DNA of 64,000 nucleotides from Leucaena leucocephala (taxonomy: Eukaryota > Streptophyta > Magnoliopsida > Fabales > Fabaceae). A model generated the notes under the pieces. It saw nothing but the letters and a program-made list of their open reading frames with translations. It made no database searches and had not been told where the DNA came from. Location: NCBI GenBank assembly GCA_037074615.1, contig CM073518.1, forward strand, positions 16,940,501 to 17,004,500, read 5' to 3'. The translations under genes and the position numbers were made by a program. How positions within the stretch are numbered: position 1 is the stretch's first letter; each line of letters begins with the position of its first letter. Shown here piece after piece: positions 38,265-50,591 of this stretch.

Positions 38265-39661
38265 TGATGAGGCCCTCTGATTATCGCAGTCCGAGACATC
38301 AAAATAAAGTTAATTGCACCCAATAATATAGTATAAGGCATAACCCTAAGCAGAGATAAAATGGTTTTAGGGTTTGATTTGCAATAAGATAAGGGGTGCA
38401 AAAAAGTAGATATTTTTGGATTTTTGATTAAGATGAAAACTGGTTGATTTGTTGAAGGAATATGTTATGGAAGACTCTCGATGATGAAAACGTATCTATC
38501 ATTGCTCTTAAGTTTAAATTGGAGTTTTAAATCACCAAGTCTCAATTAAAACCTCAATCGGTCGATTGAGTCCAGGATTTTAATATTCCTTAAACTCCTT
38601 TGATCAAAGCTAGTTTAAGGACTATTAGCGAACTGTTAGAAACCACTTAGCGTCCAATTAACCCTAGATGATGAGAATTCCCTCGAATGGTCTTCAATCG
38701 AAAACCCTAGATTTCAAGCAATTGAATTAGTTTGCAACGATCGCTGAAAAATAACCCAACTTTCTTAAAATTGAAACTAAAATATTAAATTAAAATCCAG
38801 CATTCAAACATCCAGAATCAAATTACAACAGTCTAATATGAGAATGATCAATCAATATTCAAAACTTGTTCATATGATGAAAACCCTAGATCTAGCAGTA
38901 ATCATAACATGACAAGATGCAAATTAGAAAAGAAGAAACTCCCCGGTTTAGTCCATGAGCTTAAGATGTCCTATCCATCACCAAGAGACTAAGGGTTTAG
39001 AGTCTCATGACTTCTGCTGCACTGCAATCGCTGTTCAGGTGTGATGCCATGAAGAAATGATGGATAGATGGTGTAGAGATGTGTAGAAATCTGTGGAAAG
39101 GTGTAGAAGGATGGAATATATGGCGAAGGTGATCAGAGAGGGCTTGAGTACTGCTTCTTAACCTAATCAGGCCTAAAACCAGCCTCCCCTTTGACGGCAG
39201 CCTACGTCTCTTCTTATAACAGCATGACCTAATTCAAAACGCGCAGTTTCAGCGACTTCGTATTTTAATCGCGACCATATGCATGTTTTGGTCGCGACCT
39301 ATGAACATATAGAATCTTCCAGAAGAAGTAAGGTCACGACCGTTGGACACTTGGGTCGCGACTAAAAAGCACAGAGGTGTGATTTGACTTTCATTGACTT
39401 GTGATTCCTTTCCTGGTCCTTGCTCTTTTCCAAAATGCCAGCAATTCAACATAAAAGCTCACTGTAAAAGTCCAAATCAGTAAATAATAATATATGTGCA
39501 GTTTGGAAGAGTTATTTTACCATTTTACCCTTTAATTAGCACATTGCCACGTACAATCATGTAATACATAAAAGTACAATTTAAGGCATGAAATGAATGG
39601 TAAAGTTACAATAAAACTCTCAAAAATGTCATAGAAACTATATACAAAATGTGTCTTATCA
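38265..39661 (-). mobile_element. Athila-like 3' LTR (1397 bp)
   Basis: Minus-strand TGATAAGACAC ... GGGCCTCATCA. It aligns end to end with the solo LTR 15086-16661. It contains GTCGCGAC-type palindromes at 39269, 39291, 39333 and 39355. Confidence 0.88.
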
Positions 39662-39675
39662 ATTCCCCCACACTT
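39662..39675 (-). other. Athila-like polypurine tract
   Basis: Minus-strand AAGTGTGGGGGAAT immediately before the LTR start TGATAAG. Confidence 0.85.
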
Positions 39676-39990
39676 GAACCTTTGTACTCCTGGACAAAGA
39701 AATAAATTACACCTAGAACAATCACTATTAAATCCAAGATAACAACATAATCCATAGTGTGACCTGAAAACAATCAATCCACCATCTTTTGGGAATACAA
39801 AGGTGATAATGTGAGCAATGCCAAGTAATTAACTACTAAATGAAAACAACCTTGACGATATGAGCGCAAAAGATCCTCTCAAGTAATTGAATATAAACCA
39901 ATTGAATAATCACTCAATATAGAATTTAAGGCCGATAATCCTTCCAACAAGGGTTTTGATCTAATTTGCTCACAAGTTAAAGTCTCAAAC

Positions 39991-42948
39991 TGTAACATCC
40001 CAATTTTTAAGCCCAGAGACTCAGAAAGTAGCCTGAAATAGATAAACTACCAGACCCCTTTGAGCAGAAGTCCCAGAAATATACAGAGGATTTTTAGGGA
40101 CTAAACTGCAAATAAGTGAAAATACAGGGACTTATATATAAATAGTAAAAGTCCTAGGGGTATAATGGTCATTTCAGGAAAGAAACGTACTAAAGTGAAA
40201 AGTCTAAAAGTCTCTTGGTACAAAAGTAAAAGTAGACACAAGTTATAAGGTTAAAAGAGAAAGTAAACAAAAATATGGGGTCTTTAAGTGTAATTTTAGC
40301 CAAATAAAGGGACTTAATTAAAAAGAAGAAAACTTCCAGGGGCAAAAATGTAATTATAGAAAGATGAGCCAGAAATGGCTTAGCACTGCCCGAAAGCATT
40401 TCAGTCCTAAATCTCATCAGTAGATAGAGAAAATGATGCTGAGTAATCCAGCTTAATACAGGAATTTTATCAGGACTCCAGATAGCCGAAATTTATCTGA
40501 TAGGCTAAAAGTATAAAAATTCTTACCGGATATCCTAGACCTCAGATATGAGTGAAAATCTGCAGGAAGATGCGTCCTATAGAGACGGATGTTAGGGAAC
40601 TGACAGAATACCGAAAGGAGGTCTGTAGAAAAAGTGATTCACAAATTAGTGAATTCAGACGCGAGTTTGTGACCTTCGGGTATCCGATTGGGAGATTTAT
40701 TGGTATTGAAACTGAGACTGAATGAGCTCAGATGACATCGGTCAAATGCTTGTTATGATCCAAAAGGATGCCTAGACTCAGTATGTCAATTTATCTAATA
40801 AAAGGAGTCGGTATCTGGAAAAAAGTGTAAAATGACGAAAATGCCCTTATGTTATAAAATAGTGAAAGAATGAGTAAAGGGTATTTTGGTCATTTGGCTA
40901 AGGTGAGACAATTAAGAAAGGTTATCTGGATAGTTGACCAAGGTCAGAGAATACTCTGGTGAAATGTGAAAAGCCAATAATGCCCCTAGATTCATTAAAG
41001 TAAAGAAAGAGGAACCAAGGGCATTTTGGTAATTTATCAAGGGATGGTTCTTGGGAATTGAGCCATCAGAGTACTTGGGCTGGATCAGAGACCCAAGATG
41101 ATATTCCCAGGCCTAAAAACGTAGCCCATGAATTATGTTAGAAAAAGTGGCATTAAAATAATGTTTTAGTGACTTTTCAATAAAGTAAAGTTACTCGGTT
41201 GGCATGAGGACCGGGGAGGTGATCAGATAAAGTCCTGGACTTATCTAGAAGTCATGAGGTGGCAAAAAAGGTATCCTCATGGGACCCACAAGGTGCCACA
41301 TGGCATGAGTATAAGGAAGAAGAAAAAGGTGAAGGACACGTGGCACAATCTCAGCCGCTTATTCCGGGACAAGACTCTGGAATTCTCTGGAAGCGCTGAG
41401 TCAGCTGGTGAGGTGTCCTGTGGGCCCCACCATTGCGCCACCTTGCCTGTGAGGTGTCCCTTGATGATGTCATAAAGTGATGAGTCATAAGGGTGATGAT
41501 GTCATCACGATGACATAAGCGAAGCTTCTTGAGGAAGCAAGCAATCTGAGCCACTCATTGAGAATTGATCTAGGCCATTCATTCTCCTTTGCCTCCACTA
41601 TAAATACCCCCTCCCCCTTGCCATTGTGACCCATGACCAAGAGCCAAGAAAGAGAGAGAAGTGAGTTCTAGAGAGAGAAAGTGAGAGAAAGAAAGAAAGA
41701 AGGAAGTTCTGACGGAGCTGGAAGCAGTATAGAGATAGTAGAGTTCTGCTAAGCTAGCCAGGTAGTAACTAATCCTAACTTTTATGTAATGGCTTTGTGA
41801 TTTAATGTGCTATTGTTTGGTTGGATTATTGTCTTATATGTTATGTTTGAAGCTCTACTATAATGCTATGATCATATGTTATTGAGTATGGAAGCACGCA
41901 GCATACTTATCTGTACATAATCACAAGCAAGCACTATCACACTGCATTAGATATAATGTTATGATTATTACTACTGAGATTTCCCCGAATCTCATCCCCA
42001 ATATATAACTCATTACATGGAGGTTATGTCAAAGTGAATTTTAATAATGCTAAGAGACGCCATTATGCTGCCGAAATTAGGGCAAAATATCAATTATGAA
42101 GGAAGGATGATACGTACTATGTACGTAGGTACTGTCTAAGGAGTCTGGAAGTGAGTGGACCTAGCCAGTTCATCCAGTCTTTCCTGTGTACTTACATAGA
42201 ATGGTAGTTCTCACAAGAATTACCGAATCAGTACAAGATCAGTTATTTGTAAAGATGAAGCCTAGTAGTTATGCTGCAGGATTTCAGGCAGGAAAAGATG
42301 TAATAGAGATATGAGGATTTTGTGCATACCCTATTGTATAATAATTTATTATTTAATAATAAGTATTGGTGGGCATGTTTGATTGATATGTGATTGATAT
42401 ATGCATATGTATATAGAGTTGATTGCTGGAATTTACCACCATGAACAGTAACTCGTGGAGACATAGGGATGTTTGATTTATAATTAAAAATAGTAAATGA
42501 TTGAATAAATGTATAATATTTTTATAGTAAATAGTAGACATACCAAGCTTCGATTTTATATATATAATGCCTCATTTGGATGTCTACACATGGAGATATA
42601 AATTATCAAAGTTGGGACCAAAACGCTGGATTCAGGGGAAAAATGATGGAGGAACAGTAAAGGTGTAACGTTGACTGATGTTGATTTGGTCAATGCGTGG
42701 TCAACGAGTTATTTTTCCCTGAAATATAATTGAGTTATCTTCATGTAGAAATTTGAACCACTTCATTTCAATTTTTTTAGAATTAGTTATGATTTTTTGA
42801 AGTCAGGTTACTCATCTGGAATTTACACAGTGAACAGTACTTGATAAGAGTAAAACTCCAGATTGAGGAATTGGACTTCAATGACCTTGAAAGTGGTTCT
42901 AAATGCTACCAAATGGTCCCTAAGATGTACAAAGGTAAGGATGTTTCA
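39991..42948 (+). mobile_element. solo LTR (2958 bp) in the Athila 3' region
   Basis: TGTAACATCCC ... GGATGTTTCA. The TSD is CAAAC at 39986-39990 and 42949-42953. The start (AATTTTTAAGCCCAGAG) is like the LTRs at 46579 and 58400. The U5 end is of the type seen in D, 46579, 50592 and 58400. Confidence 0.95.
41598..41610 (+). promoter_or_regulatory. TATA box of solo LTR 39991-42948
   Basis: CTATAAATACCCC, 1607 bp into the LTR, with a GA-rich leader at 41648-41705. Confidence 0.7.
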
Positions 42949-44097
42949 CAAACGCTGTTCATCATTCACTAGGCATTAAAACACTTATCACAGCTGAAAA
43001 CCCTCTAAACGATGAATTAAAAGTTTCAACGTAATCACTTAGAACCATGTGATAATCCCAAATTTAACAGCAAGAGCTTAGCTGTTTCAAATTCAATATC
43101 CAAAATTTTCAAAGAACAATTCAAGTATGGCAATGGTTTCTAGGAGCTAAAATGGTTTTGAAATAAAGGGACAATGAATCATTTGAGAAAGCATCTTAGT
43201 AGTTCAAAAGGAATCCTTCTATCCAGCATTGCACAAGGCAGAGAGAAGATAAATAGACATTTTTCAAAAGTGGGTCGCGACTGAAAATAATGAGGGTCGT
43301 TCCCAATTTTCCCAAGGGTGCATGCTCAAAATTTTCAAGACATATAGTCGCGACTAAAATTAACCGAGAGGTATTGTCTCAACTATAAAGCACATGGATC
43401 GCAACTGAAGTTCACAGAGAGCATGTTGAGTCCAAAATTCCATTTTAGGTCGCGCCAAACAACACATGAGTTGCGACCAATTTTCACAGAGACTACCAAG
43501 TGACAGTTTTCAACGTCCCAAAACATTTCATACAAACACCTTTTTAGGAAATAACAAATCAGTTCAAGTGGGGATCCAATTTTCAGCAATTCATCACACA
43601 TTAAAACCAAATAAAGACTTGTAATGAAAGATTGGATTAATGGAAGCACAAAAAGCATCCTCACCCACACTTAAACTTGACAGTGTCCTCATTGTTAAGA
43701 GAACTTTTAGAAATCACAGCACTTTATAAAGTCAATCAAATCTAGCTCTAACACAGCACGTAATCTCATCACTCAATGCAAATTGCCCAATGAGGCATGC
43801 AGTCACATTCAAGTCATACAAAGCAATATAAGTAGAGCGAAGATGACAGGATAGGTAAGCTAAAGTCATGCATGTGAGTGTTTGGTGTCTCAGAGAAAAA
43901 TCAATGAGTATGCAGCACATGGATAGTAACGGGGTATTATTCAAAACAGAAAGAAACCTAGAATAAATAGAAATAAACTAAAAATAAAAACTATCCTACT
44001 GAATCAGCCCTTTCCAATCAATCAAACCAACAGAGCAAACATAGCGTAGTAGAAAAATGTGTGAAAGGTAGGTGATAGGAAAGGGACAACCTGGCCT

Positions 44098-44326
44098 CAA
44101 GGGGGTGAAGCATGTTCCTCATAAAGTTTCAAATGGTGACCATTGGTTTAGAAGATTTTGCCTGTTGCTTCCTCTTGCAATTCAATCATCCCAAATTTGT
44201 AGACTTTGACAACTGTGTAAGGTCCATCCAACTAGTTTTGAATTTGCCGTGTTTGAACTTGAACCTAGCCTGATACCTTAACACTCGATCGCCTTCCTTA
44301 AACTGCTTTCTAAGAATATGAGCATC
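44098..44326 (-). pseudogene. Athila-like integrase C-terminal end
   Basis: Reads HDAHILRKQFKEGDRVL, then RFKFKHGKFKTSW, the GPY/F-type C-terminal module of gypsy integrases. A frameshift follows, after which MIELQEEATGK-like sequence and an in-frame TAA appear. It continues the integrase of 62363-63495 across CACTA-1: removing 44330-62359 and one copy of the ATG duplication restores the adjacency. Confidence 0.85.
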
Positions 44327-44364
44327 ATGCACGGCTGGGAAAAAGGATTTCTACGCCGGTTGAA

Positions 44365-44745
44365 AATGGCATTCTACATCGCACATATAACTAGTGTAGA
44401 AACGGACCGTGTAAAAAGTGAGACATTTTACACCGGTCACATGACCGGTGTAGAATGTATACTTTTTTAAACCGGTCTATATTTTAAAGCGGTTCACTTT
44501 TACATCCGGTGTATTATTTTATAACATCTACACCGGTTGAATATTGGGACGGTGTAGATTATTCAAAATGTTAACACCGGTTGAATATTGGGATGGTATA
44601 GATTATTCAAATGTTAACACCAGTTGAATATTAGGACGGTGTAGATTATTCAAATGTTAACACCGGTTGTATATACGTCCGATGTAGATGTTATTAAATT
44701 TATATTATGATATATGTTCTTTCTACACCGGCAGGTATATACCTC
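44365..44745. repeat. CACTA-1 subterminal array at the 3' end, with 43-44-bp tandem units
   Basis: Dense ACACCGG/CCGGTGT motifs. Four tandem units begin at 44530, 44574, 44617 and 44660 (period 44, 43, 43). Each unit pairs ACACCGGTTG with GGACGGTGTA as an inverted repeat around an AT-rich loop. A fifth, diverged unit lies near 44724. Confidence 0.88.
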
Positions 44746-45008
44746 CGATGTAGATGTTATTAAATTTATATTTAATATATTTCATTGGCCTGAAGCTTCA
44801 CAAATAAACTGTCCAAATATAATATATGGCTCAATCATCGATCATCAGTTCAAGATGCCAGAGACATATATAATTCAATTGCTCATTATATTATTTATTT
44901 AATAAAATTCAATACAAAAATGCTACAATTTGAACAGAAAAGTAGAAAAAGGTATTCAGTGAAAGACAAATACTATTGAGAAGGAAGGAATTGAACAAAA
45001 AACTCTGC
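44746..45008. other. CACTA-1 3' flank of the En/Spm-ULP1 gene
   Basis: AT-rich, probably the 3' UTR of the minus-strand gene. No other feature seen. Confidence 0.4.
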
Positions 45009-46578
45009 TCACTGATTATGCAGGTCCTCAATATCTTGGTCAGGAAATGGATCAGGTTGATCAAGCATCTGAAATATGAAATCAAAATCAAAGAAATGAA
45101 GGCATTACTAATATAGATTAGATTGACAATTAAGAAATATGAAATAATTAAAAATACAATTTTACCTCCTCAGTTAGGTCAATCCTATTTGACAAGATAA
45201 TATTGACATGTGTCTAACTATGTAGAAGCCGCACAAGTTGCTTTCTCTGGGTTGCCTTCGACTCTGTAATGTTACCAAGATAAAAATTATTTCTCATCAT
45301 CAAAACGGGGAACCTAGCTAACACCAAATATATACTTTTATTACCTTCGGTGTGATCCATTCAGGGTCCCTCACCAAATTATCATGCTTAAGGCCCCTTG
45401 TAACTGCGAACGTCCTCATAGCCCTATGACCAAAGTTATAAAGTTAGTAACCCATTTATCACAAAGATCATTGTGTATAGAAGAGAACTCACGTGTTCAT
45501 GATCTTCCTGACATCAACCGATGGCTTGTAATGGAGGGAGCATAAGAAAAAAACTTTATAGCTATGCTTACATAGGATGATAAGTTGCCAATGATTGCTG
45601 TAGAGATTAATTAAAAGAGAATGAGTATTATAATTAAGCAAATACAAAACTAGTACATATGAAATAACATGAAATATTATTATTCTTACTCTGCATATAT
45701 GGTGCGAAGAAACAATCAATATCGGTTTCATCGAACCTCCTTGAAATGTATGCAAGCCTCAAAGATTGAGAGGTCCCTTTAGCATAAATCTGAAGTAAGC
45801 ATAAGAATCCGAACTTTTTTTGTTTGCCCTTGGAGGAAACCAACTCAGCTTGCATGTACCTACAGGTAATGCATACACGACATTAGTTGTAAGACTTGAA
45901 CTTTGTTATTACATATATTTACATTTAAATTATAGTTACATCAAAAACACTTGGATGCAGCCGGAGGTCAGTTCTTCCTTGGGAGTGATCAGAGATTTGA
46001 CGTCCGCATAGTCAAGGAAGGCCGGTACCCCCATGTCACCCACAACTGAATCCATAGGCAACCCGTCCACATGGAATACTTTGTCATATGCTAATAGGAT
46101 CACACATTGCATGGCATTCAAAGTGGGAGGGGTGGGAAGTTGGCTGGGGCATGAGGCGACGTGATCCGAAACAAGATGCTTTGGCCACAATATGAAAGTC
46201 CCTTTTGCTTGGCTCACTGTCTTCACCTCATCAGTGGGAATTGGGATAAGAGCATCTCCAATTAGCACGTCTTCAACTGTCACCCTTAATTGATTGTCCT
46301 GAATTTGGATGTGGTGAACAGTTACCCCTAGGCTATGGATGGAGCTATGTGCCACTAGGCGTCTAAGAGGATCCTCCACATATAGATCACAATGTTCTGC
46401 ATCCTCTGACAGCGGCAAGCAACAGCTCCCCTTAGTGCTTGGACGGGCTGCAATTGAGGGCAGGAGGGGATCAGTTGGCTCTTACTGCATTAATGTTATC
46501 ATGGACAACATTTTATCCTTGATCTTTGCCAACCCCTCTTGTAATCGCTCCTCAATTGAAGCTTCTACTTGTGCCCTA

Positions 46579-49507
46579 TGTCACATCCTTATTTTTATAC
46601 ATCTTAGGAACCATTCAGTAGCATTTGGAACCACTTTCAGGGTTATAGAAGTCCAAACTATCAATCTGGAATTCTACTCTTTCGGTACTGTTCACTGTGG
46701 CAAATTTCAGATGAGCGACTTGAATTTGAAAAATCATAACTAATTCTAGAAAAATCAAAACTAAGTGGTTCAAAGTGATACATGAAGCTAACTCAATTAT
46801 ATTTCAGGGAAAAATCATTGGTTGACCATTACTTGACCAATTCATCGTGGGTAAACGTTTCAAAGTTACTGTTCATCCAGTGATTTTCTCCTGAATCCAG
46901 CATTCTGGTTTCATCTTTGGTAATTTATATCCTTTCGTACAGACATCCAAATGGGGCATTCTATATATCAAATTAAAGCTTAGTATATCTAATTTTTACC
47001 ATAAAAATTTAGTGCATTAATTCAATCATTTACTATTTTTAATGATTTATCAAACATGCATAGGTCCTCACGAGTTACTGTTCACTGAACCTATTTTCAG
47101 CATTCAATCTTCACATACACATGCATACAACCATCACATATTAGTCATACATGCCAGATAACAATTATTATTAGATAATCAACTGTTGTATATCAGTGTA
47201 TGATCAATCCCCTCAAATTTCTATTACATCTTTTTACTGTCTAAAATCCGGCAGCATAACTGCTACAATTCTTCTTTAGAAAGTAACCGATGTTGTACCG
47301 ATTCGGTAATTCCCTCATGAGAACTACCATTCTACGTAGTACCCAGGAAAGACTGGATGAACCTGATGGGTCCACTCACTTCCAGCCTCCTTAGATAGCA
47401 CTACGTACACAGTACATATCAGTTCCTTTCCCTGTTCCTGCTTTCTTGCCGGAATTTCGGCAGCATAATGGCGTCTCTTAAAATTTCCAAATTTTATTTT
47501 GACAGAACCTCCCCTGTAATGTTATGTATGGGAATGAGACTCAAAAGAATCCCAGTAGCAACAATCATAACAATATATGTAATGCAGAGTGACGGTGCTT
47601 GCTTGTGATTGTGTACAGATAAGTATGCTGCATGCTTCCATATTCAATAACATATGATCATAGCATTGGAATAGAGCTTCAAGCATAACATATAAGACAA
47701 CAATCCAACCAAACAAAACAACACATCACAAAGACATTACATAAGAGCTAGGATTAGTTACTACCTCAAAAGCAGAGCTTTAGAACTTCCCTACTACTTC
47801 CAACTTCACCAGAACTTCCTTACTTCTTTCTTCCTCACACTTTCTCTCTCAAGAACTTCTTTCTACCTCTAAGAATGCTTCTTGGCGTGAAAATGAAGAG
47901 CTAGGGGGTATTTATAGTGTTGAGCAATGGCAATCTTGTAATTAGGAAGACTTATGATCCTGTGGTCCTGGTTTTTCCTGGAATTTCCTATTTTCTTTAA
48001 TTTCCTTTTACTGCATCACCCTGGACACCTCATGGGACACCTCATAGGACACCTCACCACCCATATGCTTCATGTGACGAAATTTGGAGGTTCTGGAAGC
48101 TTTCCGGTCTAATCCGGTACCGGCCCGATCCATCGCCTCGAAAAACGTGCCGTTTTCTGAATCTGATGTTTCTGAAGATCCTTTTTATGTCTACTGACCT
48201 CACATTTAGTATCTAGACCCTTTATATCATTAACTTGTTAATACTGGGTCCAGACTCAGTTACAGATCCCCTGCGAAATGACCAAAATGCCCTTGGTGCC
48301 CTATCTTGTCCTATTTTAACCCTAAGGGCAAAATCGTCATTTCACACCTTTTTGGACCTGGTCAAAGCTTATACTGGCTCTAGTCAACCTTATTTAGACA
48401 TGTCTTGACCTCTGGGCCTGTCCAGAATGACCAGAATGCCCTTCATTCATCTACTGCCCTTTTTGTACAACACAAGGGCATTTTCGTAATTTTGCATTTT
48501 TCCGAGGTTCTGCTGGACACTGGCCCACCTATCAGTCCAAGAGCCTTATTGGGACTCTAATGGCGCCATTTTTTGGGCTTCCTGGGTCCATTAACTATAT
48601 GGCACGTATTACGAGGAATCTTCCTCTGTCACAGTTCACCAAATATTTTAATTATTATTTACCGATTATACACCTTTCCGGACACCGGCTCCTTTTCCCA
48701 GATACAGTGTCCTACTGTGTTCAGGCATCCCTGTGGGTCATAATGGTCATCTGACCGAGGTCATCCGATCTCATTCAGCCCCTTTAAAAATACCGATAAA
48801 TCTCCTACCCGGATCCCCGGAGGCCTCACACTCCCGTCTGTATTTGCTATTTTGTGAATAAATCTTTCTACAAACCTCCTATCGGTATTCTGTCAGTTTC
48901 CTGACATCCGCTCCATAAAGGCGCATCATCCTGTATTTTCTCACTTATATCTGAGATCTAGGATATCCGGTAGGAATTTTTATATGTTTTGGACGATCAG
49001 TCCATTTCTGGCTATCTGGAGTCTTCAAAAATTCCGGTATTAGGCTGGGTTACCCGGCGTCCCCTGCCCTACCTTCTGGTAGAATTTGGGACTGAAATGC
49101 TGTCGGGCAGTGCAAACCACTTCCGGCCTGACTTTCTTTAATTATACTTTAGCCCCAGGAAACTTTTCTTCTTTATAATTAAATCCCTTTTTATTTGGCA
49201 AAAATTACACTTAAGGACCCCACCTTTTTGTCTACTTTTCTTTTTGGCCTTAAACTTTTTCATAATTACATCTAAGTCCCTACATTTTCTTTCTTTTGTA
49301 ATTTAACCCCTTTCCTTGCATAAATAGCCACTATATCTTTAGGGACTTTCACTATTTACCTATAAGTCCTTGATCTTTGACTTATTTGCAGTTTAGTCCC
49401 TAAAAACCCTCTGTATGTTTTTAGGACTTCTGTTCAAAGGAGTCTGATAGTCTATCTATTTCAGGCTCACTTCCTGAGTCTCTGGGCCTGAAAATTGGGG
49501 TATTACA
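46579..49507 (-). mobile_element. solo LTR (2929 bp) in exon 4 of the En/Spm-ULP1 gene
   Basis: On the minus strand TGTAATACCCC (49507) ... GGATGTGACA (46579). The TSD is CCCTA at 46574-46578 and 49508-49512. It is nearly identical to 58400-61308 in the opposite orientation: the first 300 bp differ at only a handful of sites. Confidence 0.95.
47905..47917 (-). promoter_or_regulatory. TATA box of solo LTR 46579-49507
   Basis: CTATAAATACCCC on the minus strand, 1590 bp from the LTR start. The identical offset is found in 58400-61308. Confidence 0.7.
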
Positions 49508-50591
49508 CCCTAGCCTCTATCCAAGCCTCTGCCTTAGCCTCTACCCTTATGGTGGAGAGCAAGGATTCCAACTCTACGCTCTGCACCACATGTGGGGAAC
49601 GTCTTTGAGATGCTCCAAAGTAATCTCTTATACCCACACCTCTTCCAACTCCCCTGACACGGCCCCCATGTTCTTGTTTCCCAGTGGCAACAGTCAAGAT
49701 GTCATTCCTACCATCTAACTTGAAGGATCCATGGAACTCTTATTGTTTAAGATCACTCTATAACATAGAATGAACAAACATAAGGGAAAATGATAAAATT
49801 ATAGTCTACTAAAACAAAATAATGCAAGTAGTGCTTACAATTTTTTTAGCAATCATGCGAGCATTGTCGCTTGTAAATGTTTCGCTCTTTCTTTGGCGAG
49901 CGTACAACAATTTTTCTTCGCGACGTATCAGAGAGGGGGGTCAAGAAGAACACTAGGATCTGACCTAGCATTTTCTTCTAGCTCTTCCTCTTGGCCCCAA
50001 CAACTTTCTGCCTTCGCATAACCCCCTCGAGATATTGTGTGGGGGCAATCATTCTTGAGGGCGTATTCAATCGCTTTTGCCCTTTTCTCCTATAAGACAT
50101 AAAGTAGTTAAAATCAATACATATGATATTCTGATACATTTTTTGCCAACACATACAAAAGGATACACTCACCATTGCTGCTGGTGTGGTCCGAATCCTA
50201 ATAAATTCTTCCCAAGCAGCTTCATCAATAAATTGATACTTGTTGCATGGAGAAGGTTGAGGATGACCACTTCTATCCCGTCCATGTACATATTGACGAG
50301 CTAGTTGTGTCTTGAATGCCCTCCAAAGCTCAGCGTAATAAGAAAATGTCTTCTTCTTCAAGAACTCATTGTTGGGAACATCGTAAGTGAGCTGCAATGT
50401 TTGCCATTGAAAGTAGAGTAATCAACAAACAGTTGTGTATTTGGTATTGCTCTGCATGCAATATTAGATAGTTTCTATACCCGGATAGTGTCCCAAATTT
50501 GATTCTTCACGCGATCATCCACAGCATCCCAAGTCAAATAGGTGATGCTAGGCTTGTTGCGTGCTAGGAGGCTGACAAAACTTACGTACTT

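Larger units (their letters stand above)
39676..44097 (-). other. Athila-like 3' non-coding region (39676-39990 and 42954-44097)
   Basis: Between the integrase end and the PPT, with solo LTR 39991-42948 inside. No env-like frame is left. At 43270-43480 there are five GTCGCGAC-like motifs of the kind also found in the LTR. Confidence 0.65.

Noticed and set aside
46339..46743. 134-codon plus-strand frame as a gene
   Set aside because: It is antisense to exon 4 of the En/Spm-ULP1 gene and runs into the solo LTR.
49978..50397. Independent 139-aa gene at 49978-50397
   Set aside because: It is exon 2 of the En/Spm-ULP1 gene read through an intron; the correct frame of exon 3 differs and gives CPHTISRGGYAK.
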